53,662 nt of DNA from Geminicoccus harenae (lineage in GTDB: Bacteria; Pseudomonadota; Alphaproteobacteria; Geminicoccales; Geminicoccaceae): contig NZ_JABGCL010000031.1 of assembly GCF_019800005.1 (NCBI RefSeq), forward strand, positions 1 through 53,662, written 5' to 3'. Positions 7,512 through 15,757 of this stretch are shown here, in pieces. The notes under the pieces are model-generated. The model was given only the letters and a program-made list of their open reading frames with translations, was not told where the DNA came from and did no database searches. The position numbers and the translations under genes were made by a program. The stretch's first letter is position 1. Each line of letters starts with the position of its first letter.

Positions 7512-9176
7512 CTAGCGCTGCCTGGTCTGCCAGTCCGGTGCTGAATGGACGGGGGCGTTGGAGCGCGGCAGCTGCTCTCGGCCGCGCAGCATGTCGGCGG
7601 CTTTCTCCGCGATCATGATGGTGGGCGCGTTCAGGTTGCCCGAGGGTTCCGAGGGCATGATCGAGGCATCCACCACCCGCAAGCCGGCCAGACCCACCAC
7701 GCGACACTGTGGATCGACCACGGTCATCGGATCGGCCGGATCGCCCATCCGGCACGTGCCGCAGGGATGGTAGGCGGAATCGGCCTTCTGCCGGACGAAG
7801 CCGTCCAGCTCCGCAGCACTTCGTACATGAGCGCCGGGCATGATCTCCGGGCCGCGATACGCGTCGAAGGCCGGCTGCGCGAAGATCTCGCGGCTCAGCT
7901 CGATCGAACGGCGCATCTCGATCCGGTCGCGCTCCTCGGCCAGGTAGTTCGGCTGGATGCGCGGATGGACGCGCGGATCGGCCGAGCGAAGCGTGATCTC
8001 GCCGCGGCTGGCCGGCCGCATCGGCCCGACATGGACCTGGAAGGCGTGCCGGTCGCCGGGCGCCCTGCCATGGTCGCTGACCAATGCCGGCAGGAAGTGG
8101 AACTGGATGTCGGGATGCTCGATGCCGGGGCCGCTGCGGATGAAGCCGCCGGCCTCCAGGTGGGAGGATGCGGCGGCACCGTCATGGCGCAGGAACCAGC
8201 GCAGCCCGACCAGCACCATGTTGTGCGGCTTCATCGTGTCCATGAGCGTGACCGGCTGGGTGCAGGCCTGCTGCACGTAGAGTTCCAGATGGTCCTGCAG
8301 GTTCTTGCCCACACCCGGCAGGTCGTGGACCACCTCGATGCCATGGGCCGCCAGCTCATCGGCGGGGCCGATGCCCGAGAGCATCAGGAGCTGCGGCGCG
8401 TTGATCGCACCGCCCGAGACGATCACCTCCTGCCGGGCGGATACCATCTTGGTCCGCCCGTTCTCGACATACTGCACGCCCGTGGCCCGGCCCCGCTCGA
8501 CCAGGATACGGGTAGCGAAGGCACCGGTGACCACCGTCAGGTTCGGCCGGCCGCGCGCCGGCTCCAGATAGGCCAGACGCGTGCTGCAGCGCCGGCCGTT
8601 GCGGATGGTCATGTCCATCCGCCCGACCCCCTCCTGCTGGAAGCCGTTCATGTCGGCGGTGAACGGGTAGCCGGCCTGCTGGCCGGCCTCCAGCCAGGCG
8701 TCGAACAGCGGGTTGGTCGAGTTGCCGCGCCAGACCGAGAGCGGGCCGTCGCCACCCCGATACTCATCCGGACCCAGCGAGAAGCTCTCGGCCTTGCGGA
8801 AATAGGGCAGCACGTCGGCATAGGCCCAGCCCGTGCATCCCTCCTGTTCCGCCCAGCGGTCATAGTCCTTCGCGTGGCCGCGAATATAGACCATGGCGTT
8901 GAGCGCCGAGCTGCCGCCCAGCACCCGCCCGCGCGGCCAGTACAGTTCCCGGCCGTCCATGTGCGGCTGGGGCTCGGTGCGGTAGTACCAGTTGTAGCGC
9001 TGATCCATCAGGTTGTAGGTCAGCGCCGCCGGCATGCTGATCTTCCAGCTCCGCCCGACCGGCCCCGCCTCCAGCAGCAGGACCTGCCGCTCCGGATCCT
9101 CGGACAGGCGCGCTGCCAGCACGCAGCCGGCCGAGCCGCCGCCCACGATCACATGGTCGAAGCCCGCATCCGCCAT
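7512..9176 (-). CDS. betA: choline dehydrogenase (GMC oxidoreductase)
   Basis: Membrane-associated FAD enzyme oxidising choline to betaine aldehyde, and to some extent onward to glycine betaine. The 554-residue length is typical. The N-terminal FAD motif is VIVGGGSAGCVLAARL (residues 9-24), followed by the GMC signature GRVLGGSSALNAMVY and the C-terminal catalytic region with SAYHPCGTCRMG and the NLNAPTIMIAEKAAD tail. The start overlaps the betI stop as TGATG, so the two are translationally coupled; earlier in-frame starts run through betI. No betaine aldehyde dehydrogenase (betB) or choline sulfatase (betC) accompanies it here, unlike common rhizobial bet clusters. Confidence 0.95.
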   Translation of the reverse strand: MADAGFDHVIVGGGSAGCVLAARLSEDPERQVLLLEAGPVGRSWKISMPAALTYNLMDQRYNWYYRTEPQPHMDGRELYWPRGRVLGGSSALNAMVYIRGHAKDYDRWAEQEGCTGWAYADVLPYFRKAESFSLGPDEYRGGDGPLSVWRGNSTNPLFDAWLEAGQQAGYPFTADMNGFQQEGVGRMDMTIRNGRRCSTRLAYLEPARGRPNLTVVTGAFATRILVERGRATGVQYVENGRTKMVSARQEVIVSGGAINAPQLLMLSGIGPADELAAHGIEVVHDLPGVGKNLQDHLELYVQQACTQPVTLMDTMKPHNMVLVGLRWFLRHDGAAASSHLEAGGFIRSGPGIEHPDIQFHFLPALVSDHGRAPGDRHAFQVHVGPMRPASRGEITLRSADPRVHPRIQPNYLAEERDRIEMRRSIELSREIFAQPAFDAYRGPEIMPGAHVRSAAELDGFVRQKADSAYHPCGTCRMGDPADPMTVVDPQCRVVGLAGLRVVDASIMPSEPSGNLNAPTIMIAEKAADMLRGREQLPRSNAPVHSAPDWQTRQR

Positions 9177-9769
9177 CAGGCTGCCTCCCCGCGGCCGGCG
9201 AGGAACTGGTCGAGATGGCCGAAGGCGAGCTGCAGCGCGATTTCGGGCGTCACCCGCGTGTCCCCCGAGGCCGCGCGCAGGAACAGGCCGTCGATCAGGC
9301 TGGCCAGCGACAGGACGGCGAGCAGGGCCTGTTCCTCGGGCAGGAGCCGGCGCAGATCCGCCAGCACCGTCGAGCGCAGCCGGTTGATGTAGACCCGGCG
9401 CAGCCGGTCCAGCGGCGGCGCGAACGGCGCCTGCGCCCAGAAGGCCAGCCAGGCGGCGCAGATCTCCGGGCGGAACTGCGAGGGCGCGAAGCAGCCCTCG
9501 ATCACCGCCCGCAGCCGGCCGCGCGGGTCGCCCGCAGCCGCCAGGCGCGAGGTCACTTCCTGGCGGAATTCCACCAGGATCCGGCGCATCGCCGCTGCCA
9601 GCAGGTCGTCCTTGCCCGCGAAATAATGGTGGATGATTCCAGGCGACAGCCCGGCCTGCTGGCCGATCCGGACCACCGTGGTCTCGTGCCAGCCATAGCG
9701 GCACAGCGTCTCGATCGCCGCGTCGATCAACTGACGCTTGCGGACCGGCTCCATGCCCAGCTTCGGCAA
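9176..9769 (-). CDS. betI: TetR-family choline-responsive repressor BetI
   Basis: Transcriptional repressor of the bet/cho genes, relieved by choline. The 197-residue product begins MPKLGMEPVRKRQLIDA, a near-invariant opening of BetI proteins, and has the TetR helix-turn-helix at about residues 28-48 (TTVVRIGQQAGLSPGIIHHYF). The predicted start is TTG at 9769 with GGAGGGAG 5-7 nt upstream; the ATG five codons later would remove the conserved opening. As first gene of the operon it probably autoregulates through the dyad at 9811-9826. Confidence 0.93.
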   Translation of the reverse strand: MPKLGMEPVRKRQLIDAAIETLCRYGWHETTVVRIGQQAGLSPGIIHHYFAGKDDLLAAAMRRILVEFRQEVTSRLAAAGDPRGRLRAVIEGCFAPSQFRPEICAAWLAFWAQAPFAPPLDRLRRVYINRLRSTVLADLRRLLPEEQALLAVLSLASLIDGLFLRAASGDTRVTPEIALQLAFGHLDQFLAGRGEAA

Positions 9770-10154
9770 GGCGCTCCCTCCATGTTACCGCGAACTCTGC
9801 CGCGGCATGTTTGGTCGATCAATCAAGAAAGCGCGGACGGAGATACGCCCCTGCCGCGACCCGCCGCTCCCGATGCTGCCCGGCAGATCGATGCCGGTCA
9901 TGACCGGACGATGCAGTACTCGGCGGTATTGCCGCCATCCGGAGCATGTCACGGTTGCAGTGAAACGACGACCATCATTCGGGCCACGACGTCCGGCTCT
10001 TGCTCTGCGGACCGCCAGTTCTTCGGCCCGGCTCGTTCCAGACGGGCATCCCGGAACTCGGCCCATCGACCGCTGGCCCCCGGGCCGGGCCGCCTGGGAC
10101 GCGACTTGACGCCCGCAGCACCGCCGACCATCTCCTGCGGCGATCGCCGACGAC
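9770..10154. other. divergent intergenic region betI / opgD-like
   Basis: 385 bp without a convincing gene; the open frames here have no recognisable family features. It should hold the leftward bet-cho promoter with the candidate BetI site (9811-9826) and a rightward promoter for the glucan gene, which I could not locate. Confidence 0.5.
9811..9826. promoter_or_regulatory. candidate BetI operator
   Basis: The sequence TTGGTCGATCAATCAA contains the imperfect dyad TTGGTCGATCAA (10 of 12 positions symmetric). On the minus strand it reads TTGATTGATCGACCAA, close to the TTGATTGGACGTTCAA-like core known for enterobacterial BetI operators. It lies 42 nt upstream of the betI start, where a repressor would block the operon promoter. 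Function is inference. Confidence 0.5.
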
Positions 10155-11765
10155 ATGAAGCAGCCCATGCCCCCGTTCACGCGCCGCGACGCCCTCGCCT
10201 CGTTCGCCACGCTCGCAGCATTGCTCGCCACGCCTGCCGGCCTGAAGGCGGCGGAGGAAACCGGCCTGCGCTTCGGCGAGGGCCGGCCCTTCTCCTTCGA
10301 GGGCCTGATCGAGCGCGCCCGGCAGATGGCCACGGAAGACCATGTGCCGCCGCCCCGGCCGGTGCCGGAGATCACGGAGCAGATCGACTACGACGCTCAT
10401 GGCAAGCTGCGCTACAAGCCCGAGCACGCACTCTGGGCCCATGGCGAGGGCGTCTATCCCGTCACCTTCGTCCATCTCGGCCGCTACTTCCAGAAGAGCG
10501 TGCGGATGAGTGCGGTCGGCAGCGACGGCCAGGCGCGCGAGATCCTCTACGATCCGGCCTACTTCACCATGCCGGACGACCATGTCGCCCATCAGATCCC
10601 GACCGATGCCTCGGCATTCGCCGGTTTCTGGGTGCGCGAAAGCAACCGCGCCGGCGACTGGTCGGCGCGCGAGCCCTGGGCGACCTTCGTCGGCGCCTCC
10701 TACTTCCGCACCGTGGGCGAGCTCGGCCAGGTCGGCATGTCGGCGCGCGGCATCGCACTGAACTCGGGCGGCGATGGGCCCGAGGAGTTTCCGGACTTCA
10801 CCGAGTTCTATCTGGAGCCGACGCGGAGTGAGGGTGAGCCCTTCGTGTTCTCTGCCCTGCTGGACAGCCCCAGCATCACCGGCGCCTACCGGTTCCGCAT
10901 GCATCGCGGCGTGGGCGTGATCGTCGAGGTGGAAAAGCACCTGTTCCTGCGCGCCGACATCGAGCGGCTGGGGATCGCCCCCCTCACGTCGATGTACTGG
11001 TACGGCGAGTATCCCTCGACCCACAGCCATGACTGGCGCCCGGAGGTCCATGATTCCGACGGGCTGGCCTTGTGGAACGGTGCCGGCGAGCGGCTGTGGC
11101 GCCCCGCGATCAACCCGCCGCGGATCGTGATCTCCAGCTTCAGCGACGAGAACCCGCGCGGCTTCGGCCTGTCCCAGCGCGACCGCAACTACGACCACTA
11201 CCTGGATGGCGTCTCCTATGACCGCCGGCCGAGTTGCTGGATCGAGCCGATCGGGGCCTGGGGCAAGGGTGCGGTGCAGCTGGTCGAGATCCCGACCGAC
11301 GACGAGATCTACGACAATCTGGTGGCGTTCTGGCTGTCCGAGCAGCCGGCCAAGGCCGGCCACGCCCTCACCTACCGCTACCGGATGCACTGGCTGAAGG
11401 ACGAGCCGTTCTTCCCGGTGGCGAACCTCGCCCGCGCGTTCGCGACGCGGATCGGCCGCGGCGGTGAGCCCGGCAAGGAACGGCCGGCCGACGTGGTGAA
11501 GATGGTGGTCGAGTGGGACGGTGAGATCCTGAAGTCGATCCCCTGGGGCGTGCGCCCGACGGTGGAAGCCTCCGCGTCACGCGGCGAGCTCAGCCTCCAG
11601 CGCGCCGAGCCGATCTGGTACACCGATCGCTGGCGCTCCGAGTTCGACCTGAAGTTCGATGGCGAGGACCCGGTGGAGCTGCGCTGCTTCATGAGCCTGG
11701 AAGGCCAGCCGATCACCGAGACCTGGCTGTTCCAGCTCCACCCCCAGGTGCTGGCCCATCGCTAG
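10155..11765 (+). CDS. opgD: periplasmic glucan biosynthesis protein, OpgG/OpgD family
   Basis: Periplasmic protein of osmoregulated periplasmic glucan synthesis, acting on the beta-glucan backbone. The 536-residue length fits MdoG/OpgG/OpgD. It has an N-terminal twin-arginine signal (TRRDALASF with R10-R11, hydrophobic core, then GLKAAEE), followed by the family domain with the opening FSFEGLIERARQ and the blocks FGASYFR-like FVGASYFRTVG, GLALNSG-like GIALNSG and a WIEP segment. A Tat signal favours OpgD over the Sec-exported OpgG, though the two are hard to separate by eye. No opgH glucosyltransferase or opgC is adjacent. The next gene starts about 77 nt downstream on the same strand. Confidence 0.85.
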   Translation: MKQPMPPFTRRDALASFATLAALLATPAGLKAAEETGLRFGEGRPFSFEGLIERARQMATEDHVPPPRPVPEITEQIDYDAHGKLRYKPEHALWAHGEGVYPVTFVHLGRYFQKSVRMSAVGSDGQAREILYDPAYFTMPDDHVAHQIPTDASAFAGFWVRESNRAGDWSAREPWATFVGASYFRTVGELGQVGMSARGIALNSGGDGPEEFPDFTEFYLEPTRSEGEPFVFSALLDSPSITGAYRFRMHRGVGVIVEVEKHLFLRADIERLGIAPLTSMYWYGEYPSTHSHDWRPEVHDSDGLALWNGAGERLWRPAINPPRIVISSFSDENPRGFGLSQRDRNYDHYLDGVSYDRRPSCWIEPIGAWGKGAVQLVEIPTDDEIYDNLVAFWLSEQPAKAGHALTYRYRMHWLKDEPFFPVANLARAFATRIGRGGEPGKERPADVVKMVVEWDGEILKSIPWGVRPTVEASASRGELSLQRAEPIWYTDRWRSEFDLKFDGEDPVELRCFMSLEGQPITETWLFQLHPQVLAHR

Positions 11766-11841
11766 CGGCAGGTGCGCAGCCGGATATGCTGTGACGAAAA
11801 TCACTCCGGATCCCGCAGGACCTTCTTAACCAGGAGCGGTC

Positions 11842-12498
11842 ATGAAGGTCGCCAGATCCTGTGAAGATCCTGTACGGCCTCGCTGGAGTAGCCGCATGTC
11901 GTCCCGTCGTTCCCTTCTCGCCGCCCTCCTGGTCGCCGGCTCGCTGCTGACGGGTGCAACCCTGCCGCTCGCGGCGGCACCTGATCAGGCGCCCGAAGCC
12001 GTCATCGACCGGTTCGGCGAGCAGGCCGTGGCAGCCCTTGCCGCCACCCAGAACGATCCGGCCGCCCGCCGGCAGCGCTTCGCGGAGCTGATGCAGGGCG
12101 ACGTCGACATGCCGAGGATCGCTGCCCTGGTGCTGGGCCGGGCCTGGCGCACTGCCAGTCCGGAGGAGCGGAACCGGTTCACGAAGGTGTTCCAGGAGCA
12201 CCTGATCGCCACCTACAGCCGCCGGTTCGACTCTTATGCCGGCGAGCGGCTGGAGGTCGGCGGCCAGACGGAGGCGGGCGAGGACGTCCTGGTGAACAGC
12301 CGGGTCACGCCCAAGGGCGGCGAGCCGATCGACGTGGTCTGGCGGCTGCGCGAGAAGGACGGCCGCTGGCGGATCATCGACGCCTCGGTGGCGGGCGTCA
12401 GCATGGTGGTCACCTGGCGCAACGAGTTCGCCGCGGTGATCGAGCGCGAGGGGCTGGACGGGCTGATCCGCCGGCTGGAGGAGCAGGCGGTCGGCTAG
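11842..12498 (+). CDS. MlaC/Ttg2D-type phospholipid-binding periplasmic protein
   Basis: Likely periplasmic lipid shuttle of the MlaC (toluene tolerance Ttg2D) family, 218 residues from the ATG at 11842 (AGGAG 6 nt upstream). A second start at 11896 (GGAG 8 nt upstream) gives 200 residues and a more compact signal peptide (MSSRRSLLAALLVAG... ending LAAA); either may be used. Family landmarks are the repeated FxxVFxxxLixxYsxRFdsYxgE pattern (FTKVFQEHLIATYSRRFDSY), then VNSRVTPKGGEPIDVVWRLREKDGRWRIIDASVAGVSM as the core beta-sheet. The rest of the retrograde lipid transporter (mlaFEDB) is absent here. In related bacteria similar genes accompany hopanoid loci, but no such genes are seen. Confidence 0.85.
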   Translation: MKVARSCEDPVRPRWSSRMSSRRSLLAALLVAGSLLTGATLPLAAAPDQAPEAVIDRFGEQAVAALAATQNDPAARRQRFAELMQGDVDMPRIAALVLGRAWRTASPEERNRFTKVFQEHLIATYSRRFDSYAGERLEVGGQTEAGEDVLVNSRVTPKGGEPIDVVWRLREKDGRWRIIDASVAGVSMVVTWRNEFAAVIEREGLDGLIRRLEEQAVG

Positions 12499-12614
12499 GC
12501 CGGCCCTGGCGGACAGTGGGCGCCACCCAATTCTGCGCGGCGCTAACGATGCCTTAACCCGGACAGGTCCAGGATGAGCGGGCAAGTCCCCCGCTTCTTC
12601 CGGGAAGGTTGTCG

Positions 12615-12782
12615 ATGGCCCATCTGTTCCGCCTGTTCCGCTGCCGGCGTGGCAGCACCACGCTCGAATACGGCCTGGTCGCCATCCTGCTGGCGATCGC
12701 CGTGATCGGTACGCTCTCGACCTTGGGCAGCGAGTTGCAGAGCAGCCTGGGCGACCTGCACTGGGGTAGCAGCACCGAATAG
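12615..12782 (+). CDS. flp: Flp/Fap-type pilin, small
   Basis: Short gene of 55 residues. It reads MAHLFRLFRCRRGSTTLEYG then a hydrophobic run LVAILLAIAVIG and a polar C-terminus. This is the Flp type IVb prepilin plan: a basic leader, the processing/assembly motif G(S/A)TxxEYGL with Glu at position 5 of the mature pilin, and a single hydrophobic helix. Prepilin peptidase would cut at G13-S14. It would be assembled by a Tad system, but no tad, cpa or rcp gene is nearby, so it is an orphan copy. The ATG is preceded by GGGAAGG. Confidence 0.8.
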   Translation: MAHLFRLFRCRRGSTTLEYGLVAILLAIAVIGTLSTLGSELQSSLGDLHWGSSTE

Positions 12783-12998
12783 CGCTGCACCCGTACCGCG
12801 CCGCGGCCGTTCCTTCGGTGTCTTGCCGCGCTCCTCTCGGTCGATTCGCCCTGCCGCTGCCGTTCTGCCCCTGGTCGGCTCCGGATTCCGGCCCGGCTCC
12901 TCGTTAAGCCAACCATAGGTTTATCTTGCTTGCCGGCCGGCCCATCCATCGGCAGAGACGGGCGGCGCAGAAGAGCTCGGGGCGGGAGGAACAGGCCG

Positions 12999-14021
12999 AT
13001 GGATCGTTTCAAGCTGCTGGAACTGGGGCGGCGTGGGCTGCTGGGCGGCGGCGCGCTGGCAGCGGCCGGGCTTCTCGGCCTTGGCGGCGGCAGGGGCCTG
13101 GTGCGGCCGGCCGCGGCTGCCGAGGGCGATGACGTGCCCTCGCTGGAAGGCAAGACGATCGCGATCAGCATCGTCGGCACCGACCATCACTGGGACCTGG
13201 AGGCCTACAAGGCGCAGATCGCCGAGGTCGAGCGGCTGGGCGGCACGGCGGTCGGGCTGGATGCCGGGCGCAACGACCAGAAGCTGGTGGCGCAGCTCCA
13301 GACCGTGATCGGGCAGAAGCCGGACGCGGTGGTGCAGACGCTGGGCACGCTCAGCGTGATCGAGCCCTGGCTGATCCGGATCAAGGAGGCCGGCATCCCG
13401 CTGTTCACGGTCGACGTGCCGACCCCGCACTCGATCAACAACACCACGTCCGACAATTTCATGATCGGCTCGTCGCTGGCCCTGCAGCTCGTCTCCGACC
13501 TGGGCGGCAAGGGCAATGTCGTGGTGTTCAACGGCTTCTACGGGGTGCCGGTCTGCGCCATCCGCTATGATCAGCTCAAGGCGGTGCTGAAATACTTCCC
13601 GGACGTGAAGATCCTGGAGCCCGAGCTGCGCGACGTGATCCCCAACACGGTGCAGGACGCCTATACCCAGATCACCGCGGTCCTGAACAAGTACCCGGAG
13701 AAGGGCTCGGTCAACGCGGTGTGGTCGGCCTGGGACGTGCCGCAGCTGGGCGCCACCCAGGCGATCGCCGCCGCCGGCCGCAACGAGGTCCGCACCTATG
13801 GCGTGGACGGCAGCCCCGAGGTGGTCGAGCTGGTGAAGGACCCGGATTCGCCGGCAGCGGCGGTGGCGGCCCAGCAGCCGGCCGCGATCGGCAAGGCCTC
13901 GATCCAGAACATCGCGCGCCATCTGGCCGGCCAGCCCGTGCCGAGCTTCACCTTCCTGCCCTCGATCCTGGTCACCAAGGCGAACGCCGCGGAGGCGCAG
14001 AAGCAGCTGGGCCAGGGCTGA
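12999..14021 (+). CDS. sugar ABC transporter substrate-binding protein (periplasmic-binding type I)
   Basis: Periplasmic receptor of a ribose/xylose/autoinducer-2-class importer, 340 residues. The ATG at 12999 (AGGA 9 nt upstream) yields a Tat-like signal with R11-R12 in ELGRRGLLGGGALAAAG and cleavage near RPAAAAEG. The mature part starts with the class motif TIAISIVGTDHHWDLEAYK and has the hinge region segments AVVQTLG, FTVDVP, NNTTSDNFM and YGVDGSPEV. The sugar is unknown. It is followed 200 nt later by the ATPase and two permeases in the same direction. Confidence 0.85.
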   Translation: MDRFKLLELGRRGLLGGGALAAAGLLGLGGGRGLVRPAAAAEGDDVPSLEGKTIAISIVGTDHHWDLEAYKAQIAEVERLGGTAVGLDAGRNDQKLVAQLQTVIGQKPDAVVQTLGTLSVIEPWLIRIKEAGIPLFTVDVPTPHSINNTTSDNFMIGSSLALQLVSDLGGKGNVVVFNGFYGVPVCAIRYDQLKAVLKYFPDVKILEPELRDVIPNTVQDAYTQITAVLNKYPEKGSVNAVWSAWDVPQLGATQAIAAAGRNEVRTYGVDGSPEVVELVKDPDSPAAAVAAQQPAAIGKASIQNIARHLAGQPVPSFTFLPSILVTKANAAEAQKQLGQG

Positions 14022-14224
14022 TCGGCTTGGCCGGGAGCCGGGCCGGCAGGTCTCGGCCCGCTGCCCGGCCGCAACGGAGCTTGGGCAACCGGGCCACCCG
14101 CCCTGCCCCGGCTGACCGGTGGCGAGCCTGCGGCCGGGTGTCTCCTCCTCGGCCGAATGCCGTGAGGTGACCGCCCCGCACGCAACCCGGACCCCGGCGC
14201 TGATTTTCGGACATCGTCTTCTTC

Positions 14225-15757
14225 ATGCGGACCCAGATGCCCTCGACCGACCAATCCGCCTCGCCGCCGGCCCTTGCCATGCACGGCCTGATCAAGGACT
14301 TCGGCGGGGTGCGCGCCCTGGACGGTGCCGAGTTCGAGGCGAGATCCGGCGAGATTCACGGGCTGGTCGGCCAGAACGGTGCCGGCAAGTCGACCCTGAT
14401 CAAGGTCCTGGCAGGGATCTATCGGCCGGACGAAGGCCGGATCGCGATCGACGGCCAGCCGGTTTCCGACCTCACCCCGCACAAGGTCGACCGGCTGGGC
14501 ATCCAGTTCATTCACCAGGACCGCCTGCTGGTGCCGAGCTTCACCGTGGGCGAGGCGGTGTTTCTCGGCCGGGAGCGCACGGCTGCCGGCCTGCTCGCCA
14601 GGCGGCGCATGGAGCGGGAGGCGCGGGCGCTGATCGCCGAGCAGTTCGGCGTCGAGCTGCCGAAGGGCGCGCTCATCTCCGAACTGACCACCGCCCAGCA
14701 GCAGCTCGTCCAGATCGTGCGGGCGCTGGCGCAAAAGCCGCGCATCCTGGTGTTCGACGAGCCCACCGCCGCCCTGGTCAAGCGCGAGGTGGACCGACTG
14801 TTCGCCATCATTGAGCGGCTGCGCGGCCAGGGGATCACGATCGTCTACATCTCCCACTATCTCCAGGAGATCGAGCGGCTCTGCGACCGGGTCACCGTGC
14901 TGCGCAACGGCCGCCATGTCGGCACGGTCAGCCCTGCAGCCACGCCGGCGCGCGAGATCGCCCGGATGATGGTGGCGCGCGACATCGGAGAGCTGTTCCC
15001 CAAGCGGCAGGTGACGCCCGGCGCCCCGGCGCTGGCCGTGCGCAAGCTAGCAAGGCGCCCGCATCTGCAGGAGGTCTCCTTCACCCTGCGTCGGGGGGAG
15101 ATCCTGGGGGTGACCGGGCTGCTGGGCTCGGGCGTGAAGGAGCTGGTCCGCCTGCTGTTCGGCCTGGACAAGCCCGATGCCGGCCAGGTCGAGATCGGCG
15201 GCCAGGCTGCCACGCTCGGCAGCCCTGCGGCCGCGGTGGCACGGGGCATCGCCCTGGTGCCGGAGGATCGGCGCGGCCAGGGGGTGGCACTGGATGCCAG
15301 CGTACGTGACAACACCACGCTGGCCAGCCTCGCCCGGTTCGCCCGCGGCGGCCTCGTTCGCCGCAGCGAGGAAGATGGGGAAACGCGTCGGCTGATCGAG
15401 GAGCTGCGCATCCGCACGCCCGGGCCCGACACCGCCGTGCGCGACCTGTCGGGCGGCAACCAGCAGAAGGTGGTGATCGCCAAGTGGCTGGCACGGCGCT
15501 CCGAGGTGTATCTGCTGGATGAGCCGACTGTGGGCGTGGACATCGCTGCCAAGGTCGAGATCTACCGGCTGATCGGCGAGCTGGTCGAGCAAGGTGCCGC
15601 CGTGCTGCTCGTGTCCAGCGACCTGGACGAGCTGGCCGGCATCGCCGACCGGATCCTGGTGCTCTACCGGGGTACGGTCGTGCGCGAGCTGCCAGCCAAG
15701 GACGCGAGCTCCGATGCCCTGCTCGCCTGGTCGACCGGTGCGATGGAGGCGGCATGA
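14225..15757 (+). CDS. sugar ABC transporter ATP-binding protein (RbsA/XylG type, two ATPase domains)
   Basis: Energises sugar uptake. The 510 residues contain two nucleotide-binding domains. The first has Walker A GQNGAGKST (about residue 55), the degenerate signature LTTAQQQLVQI and Walker B ILVFDEPTAAL. The second has a degenerate P-loop (VTGLLGSGVKELV), the signature LSGGNQQKV and VYLLDEPTVGVD. This asymmetry is typical of RbsA/MglA/XylG. The start may be 14225 or the ATG at 14237; neither has a strong ribosome-binding site. The stop overlaps the following permease as ATGA. Confidence 0.92.
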   Translation: MRTQMPSTDQSASPPALAMHGLIKDFGGVRALDGAEFEARSGEIHGLVGQNGAGKSTLIKVLAGIYRPDEGRIAIDGQPVSDLTPHKVDRLGIQFIHQDRLLVPSFTVGEAVFLGRERTAAGLLARRRMEREARALIAEQFGVELPKGALISELTTAQQQLVQIVRALAQKPRILVFDEPTAALVKREVDRLFAIIERLRGQGITIVYISHYLQEIERLCDRVTVLRNGRHVGTVSPAATPAREIARMMVARDIGELFPKRQVTPGAPALAVRKLARRPHLQEVSFTLRRGEILGVTGLLGSGVKELVRLLFGLDKPDAGQVEIGGQAATLGSPAAAVARGIALVPEDRRGQGVALDASVRDNTTLASLARFARGGLVRRSEEDGETRRLIEELRIRTPGPDTAVRDLSGGNQQKVVIAKWLARRSEVYLLDEPTVGVDIAAKVEIYRLIGELVEQGAAVLLVSSDLDELAGIADRILVLYRGTVVRELPAKDASSDALLAWSTGAMEAA

